A DNA stretch of 64,000 bases, taken from contig MU626296.1 of assembly GCA_025603075.1 (NCBI GenBank), positions 1 through 64,000 of the forward strand. The letters are read 5' to 3'. Within the stretch, counting starts at the first letter, position 1; each line of letters opens with the position of its first letter. Origin of the DNA: Neoconidiobolus thromboides FSU 785 (lineage: Eukaryota; Entomophthoromycota; Entomophthoromycetes; Entomophthorales; Neoconidiobolaceae). The notes beneath the pieces are model-generated. The model was given only the letters and a program-made list of their open reading frames with translations, was not told the origin of the DNA and did no database searches. Shown here piece by piece: positions 45,310 through 57,273 of this stretch. A program made the position numbers and the translations under genes.

Positions 45310-46882
45310 TTTTAAATACTTTAAATAACTTTTGACTATTTTAATAAAACATTTTTAATTTTGATAAATGTTCAAAATAATAGATACAGTTATTAGACAT
45401 ACAATAATTCAAATAATACATAAAACAATGCTATAGTTTATGTGAAGTTATCTATATTAAATATAATTTAATTATTGATTTTTTAAATTCCCAGGGCCAA
45501 AATTAATGTTTCAAAACCATATTAAAATGCGAAGAAAAATAGTTTAAATATTAAACAATGTCTAAACACTAAAACATCTATTAAATCATGCCATTAAATT
45601 TAAGGTTGTTTTTTGTAAAGAGCCTTTAAAAATAGAATCTTACTTTTAGTTGCTATTATTGAACGTAAAACTAAGCATTGATCCAATTTATTATTTTTAT
45701 TTTAGAAAATCTAGACAACTTGCATTAATTAAATTTGAAAGCAAAAGGATACATATCCTGTCTCCGCTATTATACTATTCCTTTACTCCGTTAATTGATA
45801 AATCGAAAAACAGTCACAATAATCACAATGTAATAAAAAGTACTAGCATTGGTGAAAAAGTAATAAAAAAATTGTAATCAAAAAACTAAATTAAAAATAA
45901 AAATTTGTTTAATAGCGTTTCTAAACAAATAAAGTAAATAAATGCATAATTAAATCAAAAATCTGTAAAACTATTCTCAAAAATAAACTGAGGTTGGATT
46001 AAGTTTCTATGTTTGATTAAAAAGTAAAGGATCGAGAATCAGCTACGAATCTAGATGATTATTAACTGAAAACTGTATTCTAATAAGTCAGTAAAATTGA
46101 ATTACTCAAGCGTTAATTTAAATAGTTAAGAATTTTAAAGAATTTTGTTGAAAATAGGTTTTATGCAATGAACTAAATCAAATTACTTTGTTTCAATTTT
46201 TAATTGTGGATTTTTAAATTTTGTGCTACATAAAAAATGAATAGGATGTTGAAACAAAATACATTTTTCCTTGTTTTAGGTTTAAACCAACCTATATTAA
46301 AGAATATATACCTTTAGATTTCAGCCATTTGATATCTCAGTTTATTGAAAAAGAGAGATGTTTAGTGACAATATAACATAAGTAAAAGACATGTTTTTTA
46401 GATTATTAAATCAATTTTGATATTTTTAAATTTTAAACTGGTTGGAGAATAGACAAAATAATAAAAAAATACATTCTTGTGTTTTTTTGTTCAATTTTGA
46501 AATTAATGTTATTCAAATTTCAATCCGACTTCTAAGCTTGTCCATGCATATAATATTTAACAACCTTGTAATAGCTTTTCAATTAATTTTTAATATTATC
46601 TTTACATACGCTTAGTTATCTATTAGTTTTATATATTGACTCTAAATAATAACTATTCATTAATGCAATTATGAGAAGATTTACTACTAAAATTACCAAT
46701 TCTGATATAATTATTACCAGTAGAGCAATTAATCAGATAAGCATGCTTTTAGGCTCCATTTAATTGGCTTAGCTCATTAATTTCTATTCAAGGAAATTAA
46801 TCTTTAGATTAACTTGTGCTACCACTAAACTAAATCAACCGAAACTAAAGGATTTTACCTCTTTATCAATTAATATCTAAAA
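45310..46882. other. Intergenic region
   Basis: 1.57 kb between transporter copy 2 and the Rmd1-like gene. A 75-codon ORF at 45650-45877 has no recognisable features and poor codon use, so it is not called. Confidence 0.5.
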
Positions 46883-48814
46883 ATGTCCTATACTAAAGTG
46901 AAAGATTATTTATCCATTAAAAAAGACGATAGTGAAACTTTACCAATTTACGATAAAAATGTTGATTCACCAACACAAAGTTCAAAACAGCTAAATAATA
47001 AACCAGGTGGTGTTAATCGTACTAAGTCTGGTGCCAAATTAGAAAGCAAAAAAGTATCTCAAGTAACTAGTAACATTGCCAAGTTACCTAAGCGTACTAC
47101 CAAAGTTAGTCAAAAATTAGCTTTCTTTCCGGAACAAGATTTTGGTCCTACTATTCCAGATGATGAATCCGAAGACGAAGTTTATAACCAAGTGGCTCAA
47201 ATTCCAGAGGGTACTTTTAGAAAACAAGCAGTTGAATATTCAAAAAGACTTAAACAAAAACTTCCTAGAGTTACTGCTTATACTACTGCTGCGTAAGGTT
47301 ATTTTTCATCTAAAAAAATAATATATTAATAATTTAATAGCTCTTATAAATTAGATGAGCTCTTAAAATATTTACAATCTTTAAAACAAGAATATACTTG
47401 TAATCCAAAGAAATACGATGAATGGTAAATTTGGAAAATATTAATTTAGTTAACAATTAATTTCTTTTAGTTTACATACAACTTTCAATTTTACACGATA
47501 TGCTTATAATGGCCAACATACTATGACACTTTCTGGTGAAAGAAATATATTTTCAGCCCCAAGTCCAGATAATATAATGACTGCTTTAGATTCAGATACT
47601 GAAAATACAATTGATATTGCTATTCCAGGGATGGGAGAGCTGTTCTTTTTTGAATATGGGGTAGTTGTTATGTGGGGTTTAACTTTTGAACAAGAACAAG
47701 AAATTTTGAAATTTATTAAACCTTTTGAAGAAGATAATATTGATAACGAAGATATTGAATGTGAAGAATTTCATTTTCATTATAATTCTTCTTATCAACC
47801 AAAGTAAGTATTTGATTTAATTAGTAGTATATATAAATAATAATAATTTTTAGAATTTATAATGATGTAATTACCCTTAAAAGTTCTGCTACTTATTTAA
47901 CTAAAATGACAATTTCCCATGCGATTGCACAATCGACTAAAATGGCTTATTTTGAAAATATGGTGACTGAAACAATTGAAGATACTAAACACATTCCACA
48001 AACATTAGCAGAAACTGGAAAAGTCAATATGTCAAGGTAAATTAATTTAAATAGTAGTATATTATAGAACATAAATTTAAGTTAATAAACTTTAGAACAA
48101 GTATAGCTAAAAAGATTGGTCAATTATATATTATGAAAATCAATGTAAATTTAGTTAGTAATGTATTAGATACTCCAGAAATTTTTTGGTCTGAACCACA
48201 ACTGCAACCATTGTATAATGCTATTCGTGGTAATTTAATTTGTTTTTATTATTTGTAAGAGTTGTTTTTTGATTTAGCTTTTAGGTTATTTAGAAATTCC
48301 TCAAAGAGCTGAATTATTAAATCAGCGTGTAGATGTTATTTGCGATATGCTAGATATGTTAAGAGAGCATTTGAATTCTTCTCATGGTAACTAATATTAT
48401 TATGATTATTTATAATACAAAAATTAATTGATTTTTAGGTGAATTTTTAGAATGGATTGTTATTATTTTAATTGGTAAGTCTTAATATTATTATATATAT
48501 ATACTTTTGTTATTGTATATGCACTTATTGTATACACTATCATGTTTGTATATATTATTTCTATTATTATTTTATTTTTACAATATTAAATCTAAACTAT
48601 TAAATTTGTAAAGTGTATTCTATAATATTTAATCCGGAATTCTTTTTTCCGGTGGTATGGAATCTCTTTAACAAACTTAGTGAATGGTTATCTAAATGGC
48701 ATTAAATTAATTTCCTTCTTTTCATCAGGTTTCGAAATCATTATTGGCATAATTACCATTGTTTTTGAAGCTATGAATTTATCTAGAGGTACCAAATATG
48801 AAGGTCACCTTTAA
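46883..48814 (+). CDS. Rmd1/Sif2-type DUF155 protein, eight exons
   Basis: Exons 46883-47292, 47341-47424, 47471-47803, 47854-48036, 48096-48229, 48285-48386, 48439-48474 and 48729-48814 are all phase-compatible, giving 455 residues. The basic N-terminal ~135 residues are followed by the DUF155 (PF02582) core: DIAIPGMGELFFFEYGVVVMWGLTFEQEQEIL, then the helical part AQSTKMAYFENMVTETIED and KKIGQLYIMKINVNL. A C-terminal membrane-type helix (FLEWIVIILIGFEIIIGIITI) resembles the tail-anchored end of the yeast Rmd1/Rmd8 and human RMND1 family. RMND1 supports mitochondrial translation; fungal Rmd1/Sif2/Sif3 act in cortical or septin-related processes. Which applies here is open. The last intron (48475-48728) is 254 nt, five times the usual size. 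Confidence 0.9.
48475..48728 (+). other. Unusually long intron of the Rmd1-like gene with a GC hairpin
   Basis: GTAAGT at the start, TTTTCATCAG at the end. Inside lies CCGGAATTCTTTTTTCCGG (48634-48652), a 6-bp GC-rich stem in otherwise AT-rich sequence. No ORF is seen in it. Confidence 0.7.
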
Positions 48815-49009
48815 TTTTTTTATAAAGATATATTCGATTAGACATTTTATTTCATTTATAATAAACTTAATTTTATATTTAAAATATAAAATACAAGTAT
48901 CATGATATTAATTGTAAATAAGTTTATTTTAATTTTATTATAGCTTATTTTAATTTTAAATACTCTTTTTGTTATGTTTGTTGGATATAAAAATTGAAAT
49001 ACGATATTA

Positions 49010-50192
49010 TTATAAGTAAGATTTAAAAAATAATTCTTTTACTACACCCCCAATTTCAGGTATCATATCAGAAGCTTGAGTAGCACGATCATGTTTTTTA
49101 AATGCTAATAAAGAACATTTCCTAACAATTGTACAAGCAGCATAACAACCTGACAGATGAAGCAACTCTTTACTAAATGATTCATCTAAAAAAATAAGTT
49201 TATTACTCATTTTAATCCTCAGTTGTTATAAATTATTGTTATTATTATTACCATCTCCTCTTTTATAATATAATTCTTCCCATGCCATAAAAGCACCAAG
49301 TATACCTGACAATAGATCTCCTTGTCCACCACACCTTTTGGCTCCACTATCAATTTCGCATGAATAAGCTATTCAAAAAGATTATAAGGTTTATATGAAA
49401 CAAAAATTTAAACTTACTATTAATTCCATTCGAAACAATATCAAATTTTCCTTTTTGAATAATAGTAACACCATTCATAGCTAAACTCAACTTATGACAA
49501 AGTTTTTCTTTTTCCATATCCATTGAAATATCCTAAAATAATATTATTACCTACATTCATTGAAAAGGTAATTCTTATTTTACCATTATTTTACATAATC
49601 TTTCAAACTCAACTAAATTTGGAGTAAGTATAGCCTTTTTATAGCCTTTAATAATCTGAGGTTCATTTTGAATTAAAAATAAACCATCCTATAATAAATA
49701 ACCAAATAAATATTATGTTTAACTTAAAATATTAATAAACATTACTGCATCCACAACAATTGGTAATTCCAATTTTTTAGCTTCTAAGATAATCCTCTTC
49801 GCTATCTCTAACATAATTTTATTTCTCGATAACCCAGGACCAATAACAATGGAATGCATTCTCTTCAATACTTGTTTACATTCTTCAACAATCTCTTCCA
49901 TCTCTTCTTCCTTAGTATCTTTTTTAGCAGTTAATAAAGGATGAACAATTAAATCGGGGGAATAAGTTTTTATTACTCCAGCTGCTGAGGTTTCGCAGAT
50001 GACATGTACTAAATCGGTGCCAGTTTTCATGGCTGAAATAGCTGCAAAATATGGAGCTCCAGTGTATTCAAGTGAGCCACCAATTACTCCTACTCGACCA
50101 GATTGGCCTTTGTGGTGGGAACCTCCAAGGATTGGGAGTAGTTTTTTGGCACTGGAGATTAGGGGTTTATTGAGATTTTTTAAGACTTCCAT
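49010..50192 (-). CDS. ATP-dependent NAD(P)H-hydrate dehydratase, five exons
   Basis: Exons (minus) 50192-49746, 49688-49584, 49532-49418, 49368-49252 and 49185-49010 keep frame and give 319 residues. It is a carbohydrate-kinase-like fold: [18 protein letters not shown] near the start (ATP/substrate region), [49 protein letters not shown] and the catalytic [11 protein letters not shown] (Asp as base). The enzyme restores NAD(P)H from its damaged hydrated forms using ATP, paired in other organisms with an epimerase (not in this window). No targeting peptide is evident, so it is probably cytosolic. It is convergent with the Rmd1-like gene, 195 bp apart. A false ORF appears at the last junction because intron 4 contains an AAT run. 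Confidence 0.93.
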
Positions 50193-50724
50193 ATATTGAA
50201 TGAATTGAAAAAGATGAAGTTGATTAAATATATTTTTATAGGAGTTACAAATGTGATGTCAATTTTTTGAATGTTTTTTTAATGATGATGAAATCCAAAT
50301 TTTTGTGTTAGATAGTTTTTTCTACTTTTAAATTTAGAGATGTTTTTGGATAGAGCTATTTTAAAATTATGTTGAATGTTTTGTATATTTATACGCTATA
50401 ATTGAATTTGAAAGCATTATATCTATAAATATTCGGGTGACTTTTATTTTATTTTTATAGCTTTAAAATAATGAATTCTATATTTAAAAAAATATTAAGT
50501 CTTTTTGATATTTATTGCTTATAATTTAAAATGAAAAAAGAGTAAATTTTAAATATTAAATGTTATATGGTTTGTAATCCTATAAATCAGATTAAATCAA
50601 AATTAGATGTATATAATAATAGAATAAATAAAGTACTTAAATAAAATTATAGTGTTTTAATATTGTACATCAATTATTAAACTTATTTTATAGATTGAAT
50701 TTATTTAGTATATGCAAATAATAC
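50193..50724. other. Intergenic region
   Basis: 532 bp between catalase 3' end and the NAD(P)H-hydrate dehydratase start; nothing recognised. Confidence 0.5.
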
Positions 50725-52281
50725 TCAGATTTTCCAGGCGAGGCCTTTTCGTACTCTGTTACCATACTCTGGATCAGCTTTACTAAAATGTTCACACATT
50801 TTATTCTGAATCTCTTTATTAGCTCCAGAAAGATGACCAACAATATTTTTAATGAGGTCATCTTGTTCTTCTTTCTCTAATTTCCTATATAAATTACCGG
50901 CTTGAATAAAATCATCATCAACCAATGGCTGAGAATAACGTGCATGTATGTTTTGTTGATCATCATTGTTATTACGATGATAATTGCCATTTTCTGGATA
51001 TTTGATCATTCCTGAGCCCAAAGAATTAGTTGTTATATCTTTAGTTTCTTCATCTTGATCCAATTGAGTAATAAGTGGTTTTGGTCCTTCAAATGAATTT
51101 GGATAATAATTGCGTTTTGGGCCTGGGTTATCGAATGCCATAGAACCATCTCTATGATAAGTATTAAGGTTAGATTTAAATGGACAATTAATAGGAAGTT
51201 GAGTGTAATTAGCACCAACACGATAACGATGAGCATCTGCATAAGCAAACAAACGACCTTGTAACATCCTATCTGGGGAAGGCTCGATACCAGGTGGCAT
51301 ATTGGCAGGGTTAAAGGCCACTTGTTCTGTTTCAGCAAAGAAATTTTCAGGATTTCTACTAAGTGTCATTTGACCAACCTCTTGTAAGGGGAAATCGGGA
51401 TGAGGCCATACCTTAGTAATATCAAATGGATTAAAACGGTAAGTTTTAGCCTCTTCTAAAGTCATCACTTGCATCATCAATTTCCATTTTGGATATTCAC
51501 CTCTCTCAATGGCTTCAAATAGATCTTCAGTTCCGTAATCTGGATTTTCTCCTGCCATTTTAACTGCTTCTTCATCTTTGAAGTTTTTAATTCCTTGTTC
51601 AGATTTAAAATGAAACTTGACAAAATGGCATTCACCTTTATCATTAACTAACTTAAGAGTATGTCCATAATATCCATTCATGAATCTAAATCCCTTAGGA
51701 GTACCACGGTTTGTAAATAAGATAGTAACTTGGTGAGTAGATTCTGGAGTCAATGCCAAAAAGTCCCAAAACATATTTTTATCCTTAAGATTGGTCTGCG
51801 GGTTACGTTTTTGAGTATGGATAAAATCAGGAAACTTGATAGTATCTCTAATAAAAAACACGGGTGTATTATTAGCTACAAAATCAAAGTTGCCTTCTTC
51901 TGTATAGAATTTAATAGCAAATCCACGTGGATCTCGTACACAATCAGGAGCTCCTTTCTCACCTCCAACAACAGAAAAGCGAGTGAATAATGGCGTACGC
52001 TTACCTACATGGCTTAGGAATTTCGCTTTAGTTAAGTGGGAGATATCTTTAGTTACTTCAAAATAACCATGAGCGCCAGCCCCTTTGGCATGGACCACGC
52101 GTTCTGGTACCCTTTCACGGTTGAAGTGAGCAATTTTGTCAATCAAATGAAAATCCTGAAGTAAAATTCCACCATCTCTTCCAGCTGTAAAAGAGTTTTG
52201 ATCATCTTGAACTGGAACACCATGAGAGGTTGTAAGTATTTCTGGTTCCGGTATTATCTTTTTAATTATGTTTTCAAGCAT
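50725..52281 (-). CDS. Monofunctional haem catalase
   Basis: 518 residues, the small-subunit clade 3 size. It breaks down hydrogen peroxide. Distal His64 in [12 protein letters not shown], distal Asn in [15 protein letters not shown] (around 137), the [17 protein letters not shown] strand and the proximal haem Tyr in [14 protein letters not shown] are all present. No signal peptide. The last three residues WKI do not form a usual peroxisomal PTS1 (SKL-like), so cytosolic location or atypical import is possible. Intronless with more GC-rich codons, consistent with strong expression; the first ATG is used. Its presence is one reason to exclude strictly anaerobic fungi as source. Confidence 0.97.
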   Translation of the reverse strand: MLENIIKKIIPEPEILTTSHGVPVQDDQNSFTAGRDGGILLQDFHLIDKIAHFNRERVPERVVHAKGAGAHGYFEVTKDISHLTKAKFLSHVGKRTPLFTRFSVVGGEKGAPDCVRDPRGFAIKFYTEEGNFDFVANNTPVFFIRDTIKFPDFIHTQKRNPQTNLKDKNMFWDFLALTPESTHQVTILFTNRGTPKGFRFMNGYYGHTLKLVNDKGECHFVKFHFKSEQGIKNFKDEEAVKMAGENPDYGTEDLFEAIERGEYPKWKLMMQVMTLEEAKTYRFNPFDITKVWPHPDFPLQEVGQMTLSRNPENFFAETEQVAFNPANMPPGIEPSPDRMLQGRLFAYADAHRYRVGANYTQLPINCPFKSNLNTYHRDGSMAFDNPGPKRNYYPNSFEGPKPLITQLDQDEETKDITTNSLGSGMIKYPENGNYHRNNNDDQQNIHARYSQPLVDDDFIQAGNLYRKLEKEEQDDLIKNIVGHLSGANKEIQNKMCEHFSKADPEYGNRVRKGLAWKI

Positions 52282-53352
52282 GTTTTTGTAAAATGTTTTT
52301 ATAAGTTGTATTTATATTTTTTGATGCTTTGAATTGACATAAGATTATCATCAATCTTATCATATCTTCATCAATATAAAATCATTATTTCAATAATATT
52401 ATGCTTTTTCTTTGCTTATGCTCATTTTTATTATACTGGTTTTTATTTAAAATCTCACATATTATTAATTTCTATTAGTATTTTGATTGATATTATTCAA
52501 TTGATATAGTGGAAAGCTTGATATTAAGTATGAGATAGAAGAATTTTAATAGTTATTTTCATGCTTTTTTTAGAGTTAAGCATAGTTTAAATTAATAATC
52601 AAACAATAATGAAATAATTTAGGGCTAATATTTACATAATCATTGCAACTTCAAATGGAATAGGCTTAACATTGTATAGTACTTTTATTATAACTGCTCA
52701 AAGTTCATTGATAAGTCTAACTTGTTAAGTTTTTTTAATAGCCAAAAATGACATATTAGACTTGTTAAGTGAATTATTAAGTTGATTTAAAATTTTTATT
52801 TAGAGTATACTTTTTTCGAAAAAAACACATACTTAAATGATTAAACAATAATATAACTTTCTAAATAAATAAGTCAGATAATCTTTTTATTTACTCCAAA
52901 TTTTAAAAATGCTATAAAATTAAATTTATCACCCCAAATTTATACATAAGGTTTAAAAGTATGGCTTATTTCTATTGAACATGCATTTTCAAAATTTTAA
53001 AAACTAATTTAGCAAATTAGTTTGAAGTTCGATATAATAATTCAATAATCAAGGTTAGAATCCCAGGCTGTTGTGTTTCATTGGACAAGGGCTATAATGA
53101 ATCTCTGGTATTTAAAAAATAGAAATAAAAATAATTGCAAAGAGAGGGGTAGAGCAAGTAAAAACTTGCATTTAAAAAAGAACGGTTGGACTTAAACTAA
53201 CGTTTTAGATTATGAGTAAGGGTAAAGATAGATAACGACTATTAAGTGTGGAGTGGAATAAGAGAATATAAAGTACAAAACATTAAATTTATTAATTAAA
53301 CTTTTAAATAATATTATTTTATATATATATTTAAATAATTTTTAATTTTATA
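52282..53352. other. Divergent intergenic region
   Basis: 1.07 kb between the divergent catalase and transporter copy 3 genes; presumed promoters of both, no TATA-like box stands out from the A/T background on the right side. Confidence 0.5.
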
Positions 53353-54978
53353 ATGAGCAATAAAGAGTTTAGTATAGAATTCAGTTCTAAATCGAATAGT
53401 ATAGAATTAGACAACATAGATCAAGGAGAAGCATTAGCAAGTACAAGGATAATAGATGATCGAACTGAAGAAAAAACATATTATCCAACAATAGAGTTTG
53501 AAAAACAAAATAAATTAAGTAGGATATACAAAAGAATAACACATCAAAAATCAATATCAGCTTTATTGTTAAATAGTGATGAAGATGATTTAAAAAGAAC
53601 ACTAAATCGTTATCATTTATTATTAATGGGAGTAGGTGCTATTATAGGTGCTGGTATTTTTGTTTACTCTGGTCTAGTAGCTGCCAATAACGCCGGACCA
53701 GCTGTTATCTTATGTTTTATTATTGCTGGTTTTTCAGCTTCATTATCAGCTTTGGCTTATGCTGAACTATCTTCCATGGTACCAGTAGCTGGTTCCACAT
53801 ATACATTTACCTTTGTTACTTTTGGCGAATTTGTAGCTTGGATGATAGGATGGATGTTAATTCTAGAATATACTGTGGGTACAGCGGCAGTTACTGTAGG
53901 CTGGTCAGGTTATTTAAAAAGTTTTTTTAAAAATGCCTTTAATACAGTATTAGATTCTAAGCTTACTAATTCCCCTATTTTATGGAATGAAGCTGAACAA
54001 AGATTTATTATAACCGGGGATTATTTTAATTTACCCGCTATGCTAATTAATATCATCATCACATGCTTATTAATAGTTGGTACAAAAGAATCAGCAACAA
54101 TGACTTCAATTACTGTTACAATTAAAGTTTTGATTATTTTAGTCTTTATTTTTAGTAGCATTAAATATATTAAACCGGAGCTATGGTCTCCTTTTATTCC
54201 TGATCAAGCTGCTGATGGTGTCTATGGTCATTATGGTGCCTTCGGTATATTAAAAGGTTCTTCAGTTGTCTTTTTCTGTTACACTGGATTTGATGCAGTA
54301 TCTACCATGGCGCAAGAAGCCAAAAACCCAAAAAAAGATATGCCGGTAGCTATCATTGGATCTCTGGTTATCAGTACAATATTATACATTGTAGTATGTT
54401 TAGTTATGGTAGGCTTAGTACCTTATTATTTATTAAATGTACCAGAACCCATTTCACTAGCTATTGAATCAACTGGGTTAACTTGGTTAGCTGCTGTTAT
54501 TGATTTTTCAGCCGTTTTAGGAATTCTTACAACAATTATTATGCAAATGTTAGGACAATCAAGGATCTTTTTTGCTATGGCAAAAGATGGTTTACTACCA
54601 AAAAGTTTTATGAAATTACATTATAGATTTAAAACTCCATATATATCTCAAGTTGTAGTTGGTATTATTACTACTATTATGTCCGGCTGTTTACCTGTAG
54701 ATTTATTAGGTGAACTTTCTGGGGTTGGTACTTTATTTGCATTTGTTTTAGTGAATTTAAGTGTAATGATTTTAAGGTTGAGGTACCCTCAATTAGAGAG
54801 ACCTTTTAAAATGCCTTTTGGGCCGTATTTTTTGCCTATTTTAGGTAGTTTAGTTTCTTTAGCTCTTGTCATTAGTTCATCTCCTTCTACATTAATTCGA
54901 CTTGCTATCTGGGCTTTAATTGGTATTGTTATCTATATTATTTGGTACTTCAAAAATTCAAATAATAGAATCGACTAG
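53353..54978 (+). CDS. APC-superfamily amino-acid transporter (CAT type), copy 3, divergent
   Basis: 541 residues, intronless. Helix 1 has HLLLMGVGAIIGAGIFVYSG; the loop GFDAVSTMAQEAKNPKKDMP and the end RPFKMPFGPYFLPILG place it in the same family as copies 1 and 2. The N-terminal 80 residues are unrelated (acidic and Ser-rich, then RIYKRITHQKS), and several helices differ, so this is an older paralogue that probably has another substrate or regulation. The cytoplasmic N-terminus with several Ser/Thr and Lys could carry ubiquitin or phosphorylation sites, as in yeast permeases; this is inference. C-terminal tail is short (KNSNNRID). Confidence 0.94.
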   Translation: MSNKEFSIEFSSKSNSIELDNIDQGEALASTRIIDDRTEEKTYYPTIEFEKQNKLSRIYKRITHQKSISALLLNSDEDDLKRTLNRYHLLLMGVGAIIGAGIFVYSGLVAANNAGPAVILCFIIAGFSASLSALAYAELSSMVPVAGSTYTFTFVTFGEFVAWMIGWMLILEYTVGTAAVTVGWSGYLKSFFKNAFNTVLDSKLTNSPILWNEAEQRFIITGDYFNLPAMLINIIITCLLIVGTKESATMTSITVTIKVLIILVFIFSSIKYIKPELWSPFIPDQAADGVYGHYGAFGILKGSSVVFFCYTGFDAVSTMAQEAKNPKKDMPVAIIGSLVISTILYIVVCLVMVGLVPYYLLNVPEPISLAIESTGLTWLAAVIDFSAVLGILTTIIMQMLGQSRIFFAMAKDGLLPKSFMKLHYRFKTPYISQVVVGIITTIMSGCLPVDLLGELSGVGTLFAFVLVNLSVMILRLRYPQLERPFKMPFGPYFLPILGSLVSLALVISSSPSTLIRLAIWALIGIVIYIIWYFKNSNNRID

Positions 54979-56167
54979 TCTTTTTACACAATTTTAACTT
55001 AATGATGAACTAATTTATAAAACTGAGTATATTCCCTACATTATATGGAGGTCATGAATACTTTAAGGAACTTTTAAAGTCTAAATATTAAAATAATATT
55101 TTTTAATATACTTTGATACTCATCTAATGCTGGATTTGTTATTAAAAACAATAATTGAAATAACCACAGTTTGATATCTTTATTTTCAAATATTTACTAA
55201 ATGTATAGCTTATAAAATATATTAATACCAAAGTTTAATTAAATAAAGATTTTCAATATAAGTTACTTAATATTCATTATTTTACAAATTATTTTAATTG
55301 ATTACGACTTTAATGAATTTCTACGTTAAATAATAAGTATACTAATTTTAAAAATATACATTCATTCTTTAATTGACTTTATGATTAATTTTCCACTACT
55401 TCTAATACTCGGAATTATTAGGATAAAATTAAACGCGCAAATAATACCTTATTCAAAGAGCTAAATAAAGGGGCATACTCCTATTACCATTTTATTCATA
55501 CTAACTAATTAAACTAATCCTATATTACATAGTTTTGTATCAGACATATTTAAATTTGATACATAACTAAGTATTTTAAAATTTTTAACTAAATATTTGC
55601 TATATTAAACTTGATTTTTTTAATTTAAAATTGCTACATTTAGAATTTGAAATTTAATTTACAAATCGAGAAAATTCTTTGAATTTAAATAAACTTCTTT
55701 TAATATAGAAAAAGCAGAAGATATTATTGAACATGAAATAAGTATTATATTTGTTCATAATATTATAACAAAACAACTGGAATTCACGATTTAAATGAAA
55801 TTCAATATAAAGATATAAGATAAATTCTTATTAAATTAATCACTTACTCAAATGTATAAAGAACAAAAATTCTCACAGCAACGGATTAATTCAGAATTCT
55901 TGGTAAAATATTCTCACTGAGCCATTTTGAGTATCAAGAAAGTATCATTTTAGGTATCATCTGATGTTTTTTAACTTACTAAAAAGATTCTAATTATAAT
56001 TTACCTCCAAAGGACTGCATAAACCACTTTGTTTTATTCGTCATGATTCACTAGTACATTCACATACAGTAAAGTAATAAATTATTCTAAATATAAATAA
56101 TTAAGCCTTCTTATCAAATGGTTAAACATTTTTGAACATTAGAAGAATAAGTAAGATGAGTAGAACA
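54979..56167. other. Intergenic region
   Basis: 1.19 kb without recognised gene, repeat or RNA; the carbonic anhydrase TATA box follows at its right end. Confidence 0.5.
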
Positions 56168-56175
56168 TATATAAA
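56168..56175 (+). promoter_or_regulatory. TATA box of carbonic anhydrase gene
   Basis: TATATAAA 48 nt before the ATG at 56216. Confidence 0.42.
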
Positions 56176-56215
56176 CTCCAATTCTATTAATTTTATCATT
56201 TATTGTTAATCAATA

Positions 56216-57016
56216 ATGAAAATATCATTTGTATCTATTAGTCTGTTATCTTTATCCCCTCTCATTTCTGCTTCTGGAGACTGGGGTTATGGTGAACATA
56301 ATGGACCACATCATTGGGGCTCTATTAGTGAAGCCTTTAAAGTATGTAAGACTGGGAAGCGTCAATCTCCTATTGCATTAAAGGAATATGAAACTGATTT
56401 CATTACTCATGAAAATTATGTATCTGAATGGCATAACACAGACCAGAATTTAGCTTATCTAAACAATGGTCATGCTATTTCAGTAGATTTAAGTAATGTT
56501 CAAGTACCCAGTTTTAAATTAGATTGTCATGAATTAGGATTAAAACAATTTCATTTACATACGCCATCAGAGCATATTATCAACGGTAAAAGAGCAGATT
56601 TAGAAGCACATTTTGTGTTTACTGATAAACAATCTAATATCTTTCAAGTATTTGGTGTACTTTTTAATTTAGATTTATTGTTAGGGGATCATAATGGCTT
56701 TTTTAAGGGTATCACTCAAAATAATCAACCGATTAATGAAAAAGATAGGAAAAGAGAATTCCATGGTTTAGAACTTGGTAATTTATATAAATCAGTTCAT
56801 GGGTTTCAATCTGGTCATGTTTACCGTGGTTCTTTAACTACGCCTCCCTGTACAGAAACTGCTAGGTTTATTATTTCAAATCGTATTTTACCAGTTTCTT
56901 TAAGACAGTTAAATATATTAAAAAATGCTGTACATGGCAACAATAGTAGGCCTATTCAGCCTACCAATTTGGAGCATAAGACTGGAAATCTTGATATTCA
57001 AGCGTGTTATAAATAA
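56216..57016 (+). CDS. Secreted alpha-type carbonic anhydrase
   Basis: 266 residues, intronless, with a signal peptide (1-20, cut near SASG). It interconverts CO2 and bicarbonate outside the cell. The alpha-CA start DWGYGEHNGPHHWG and KRQSPIAL are present. Zinc ligands are His113 and His115 in QFHLHTPSEH and His132 in LEAHFVF; Glu119 is the gatekeeper partner. The proton-shuttle His86 is in LNNGHAISV, and the substrate loop is GSLTTPPCTE. Cys44 and the Cys of TTPPC can form the conserved disulfide. It looks fully active. Alpha-CAs occur scattered in fungi beside the more usual beta type. Confidence 0.97.
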   Translation: MKISFVSISLLSLSPLISASGDWGYGEHNGPHHWGSISEAFKVCKTGKRQSPIALKEYETDFITHENYVSEWHNTDQNLAYLNNGHAISVDLSNVQVPSFKLDCHELGLKQFHLHTPSEHIINGKRADLEAHFVFTDKQSNIFQVFGVLFNLDLLLGDHNGFFKGITQNNQPINEKDRKREFHGLELGNLYKSVHGFQSGHVYRGSLTTPPCTETARFIISNRILPVSLRQLNILKNAVHGNNSRPIQPTNLEHKTGNLDIQACYK

Positions 57017-57273
57017 AAAATATTATTTTGTTATTTTTTGTTCTTCTATACGATGTTTTTAAGCTAACTTTAATTAGTTTTTGACATTGATAGTTTGCAA
57101 AATCATTTATTAAATTGAATAAAATAAAATACTCATTTAAACTTGATGAAATCAACAAATAACAATAGTCATAGATATACTTATAGCAAGTAATACACTA
57201 TATTCAACTCATTAATTTTATAGATAAAACATATTAAACACTGTGTATTAAAATTTTAGTTCACTTAATATAT

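Noticed and set aside
45650-45877. 75-codon ORF between transporter copy 2 and the Rmd1-like gene
   Set aside because: No recognisable motif, no TATA or splice partner, and length expected by chance in 1.5 kb of spacer.
46470-46500. Possible tenth palindromic repeat (AAAAAAATACATTCTTGTG)
   Set aside because: Only one end resembles the family; the TTTTCCA/TGGAAAA core and the opposite end are missing.
49199-49252. Separate small gene [14 protein letters not shown] at 49010-49210
   Set aside because: It is the last exon of NAD(P)H-hydrate dehydratase preceded by intron sequence; the joined protein continues the family's C-terminal helix.
53055-53075. tRNA-like T-arm GGTTAGAATCCC
   Set aside because: No matching acceptor stem, D arm or anticodon arm could be built around it; no other tRNA candidates were found in the window.
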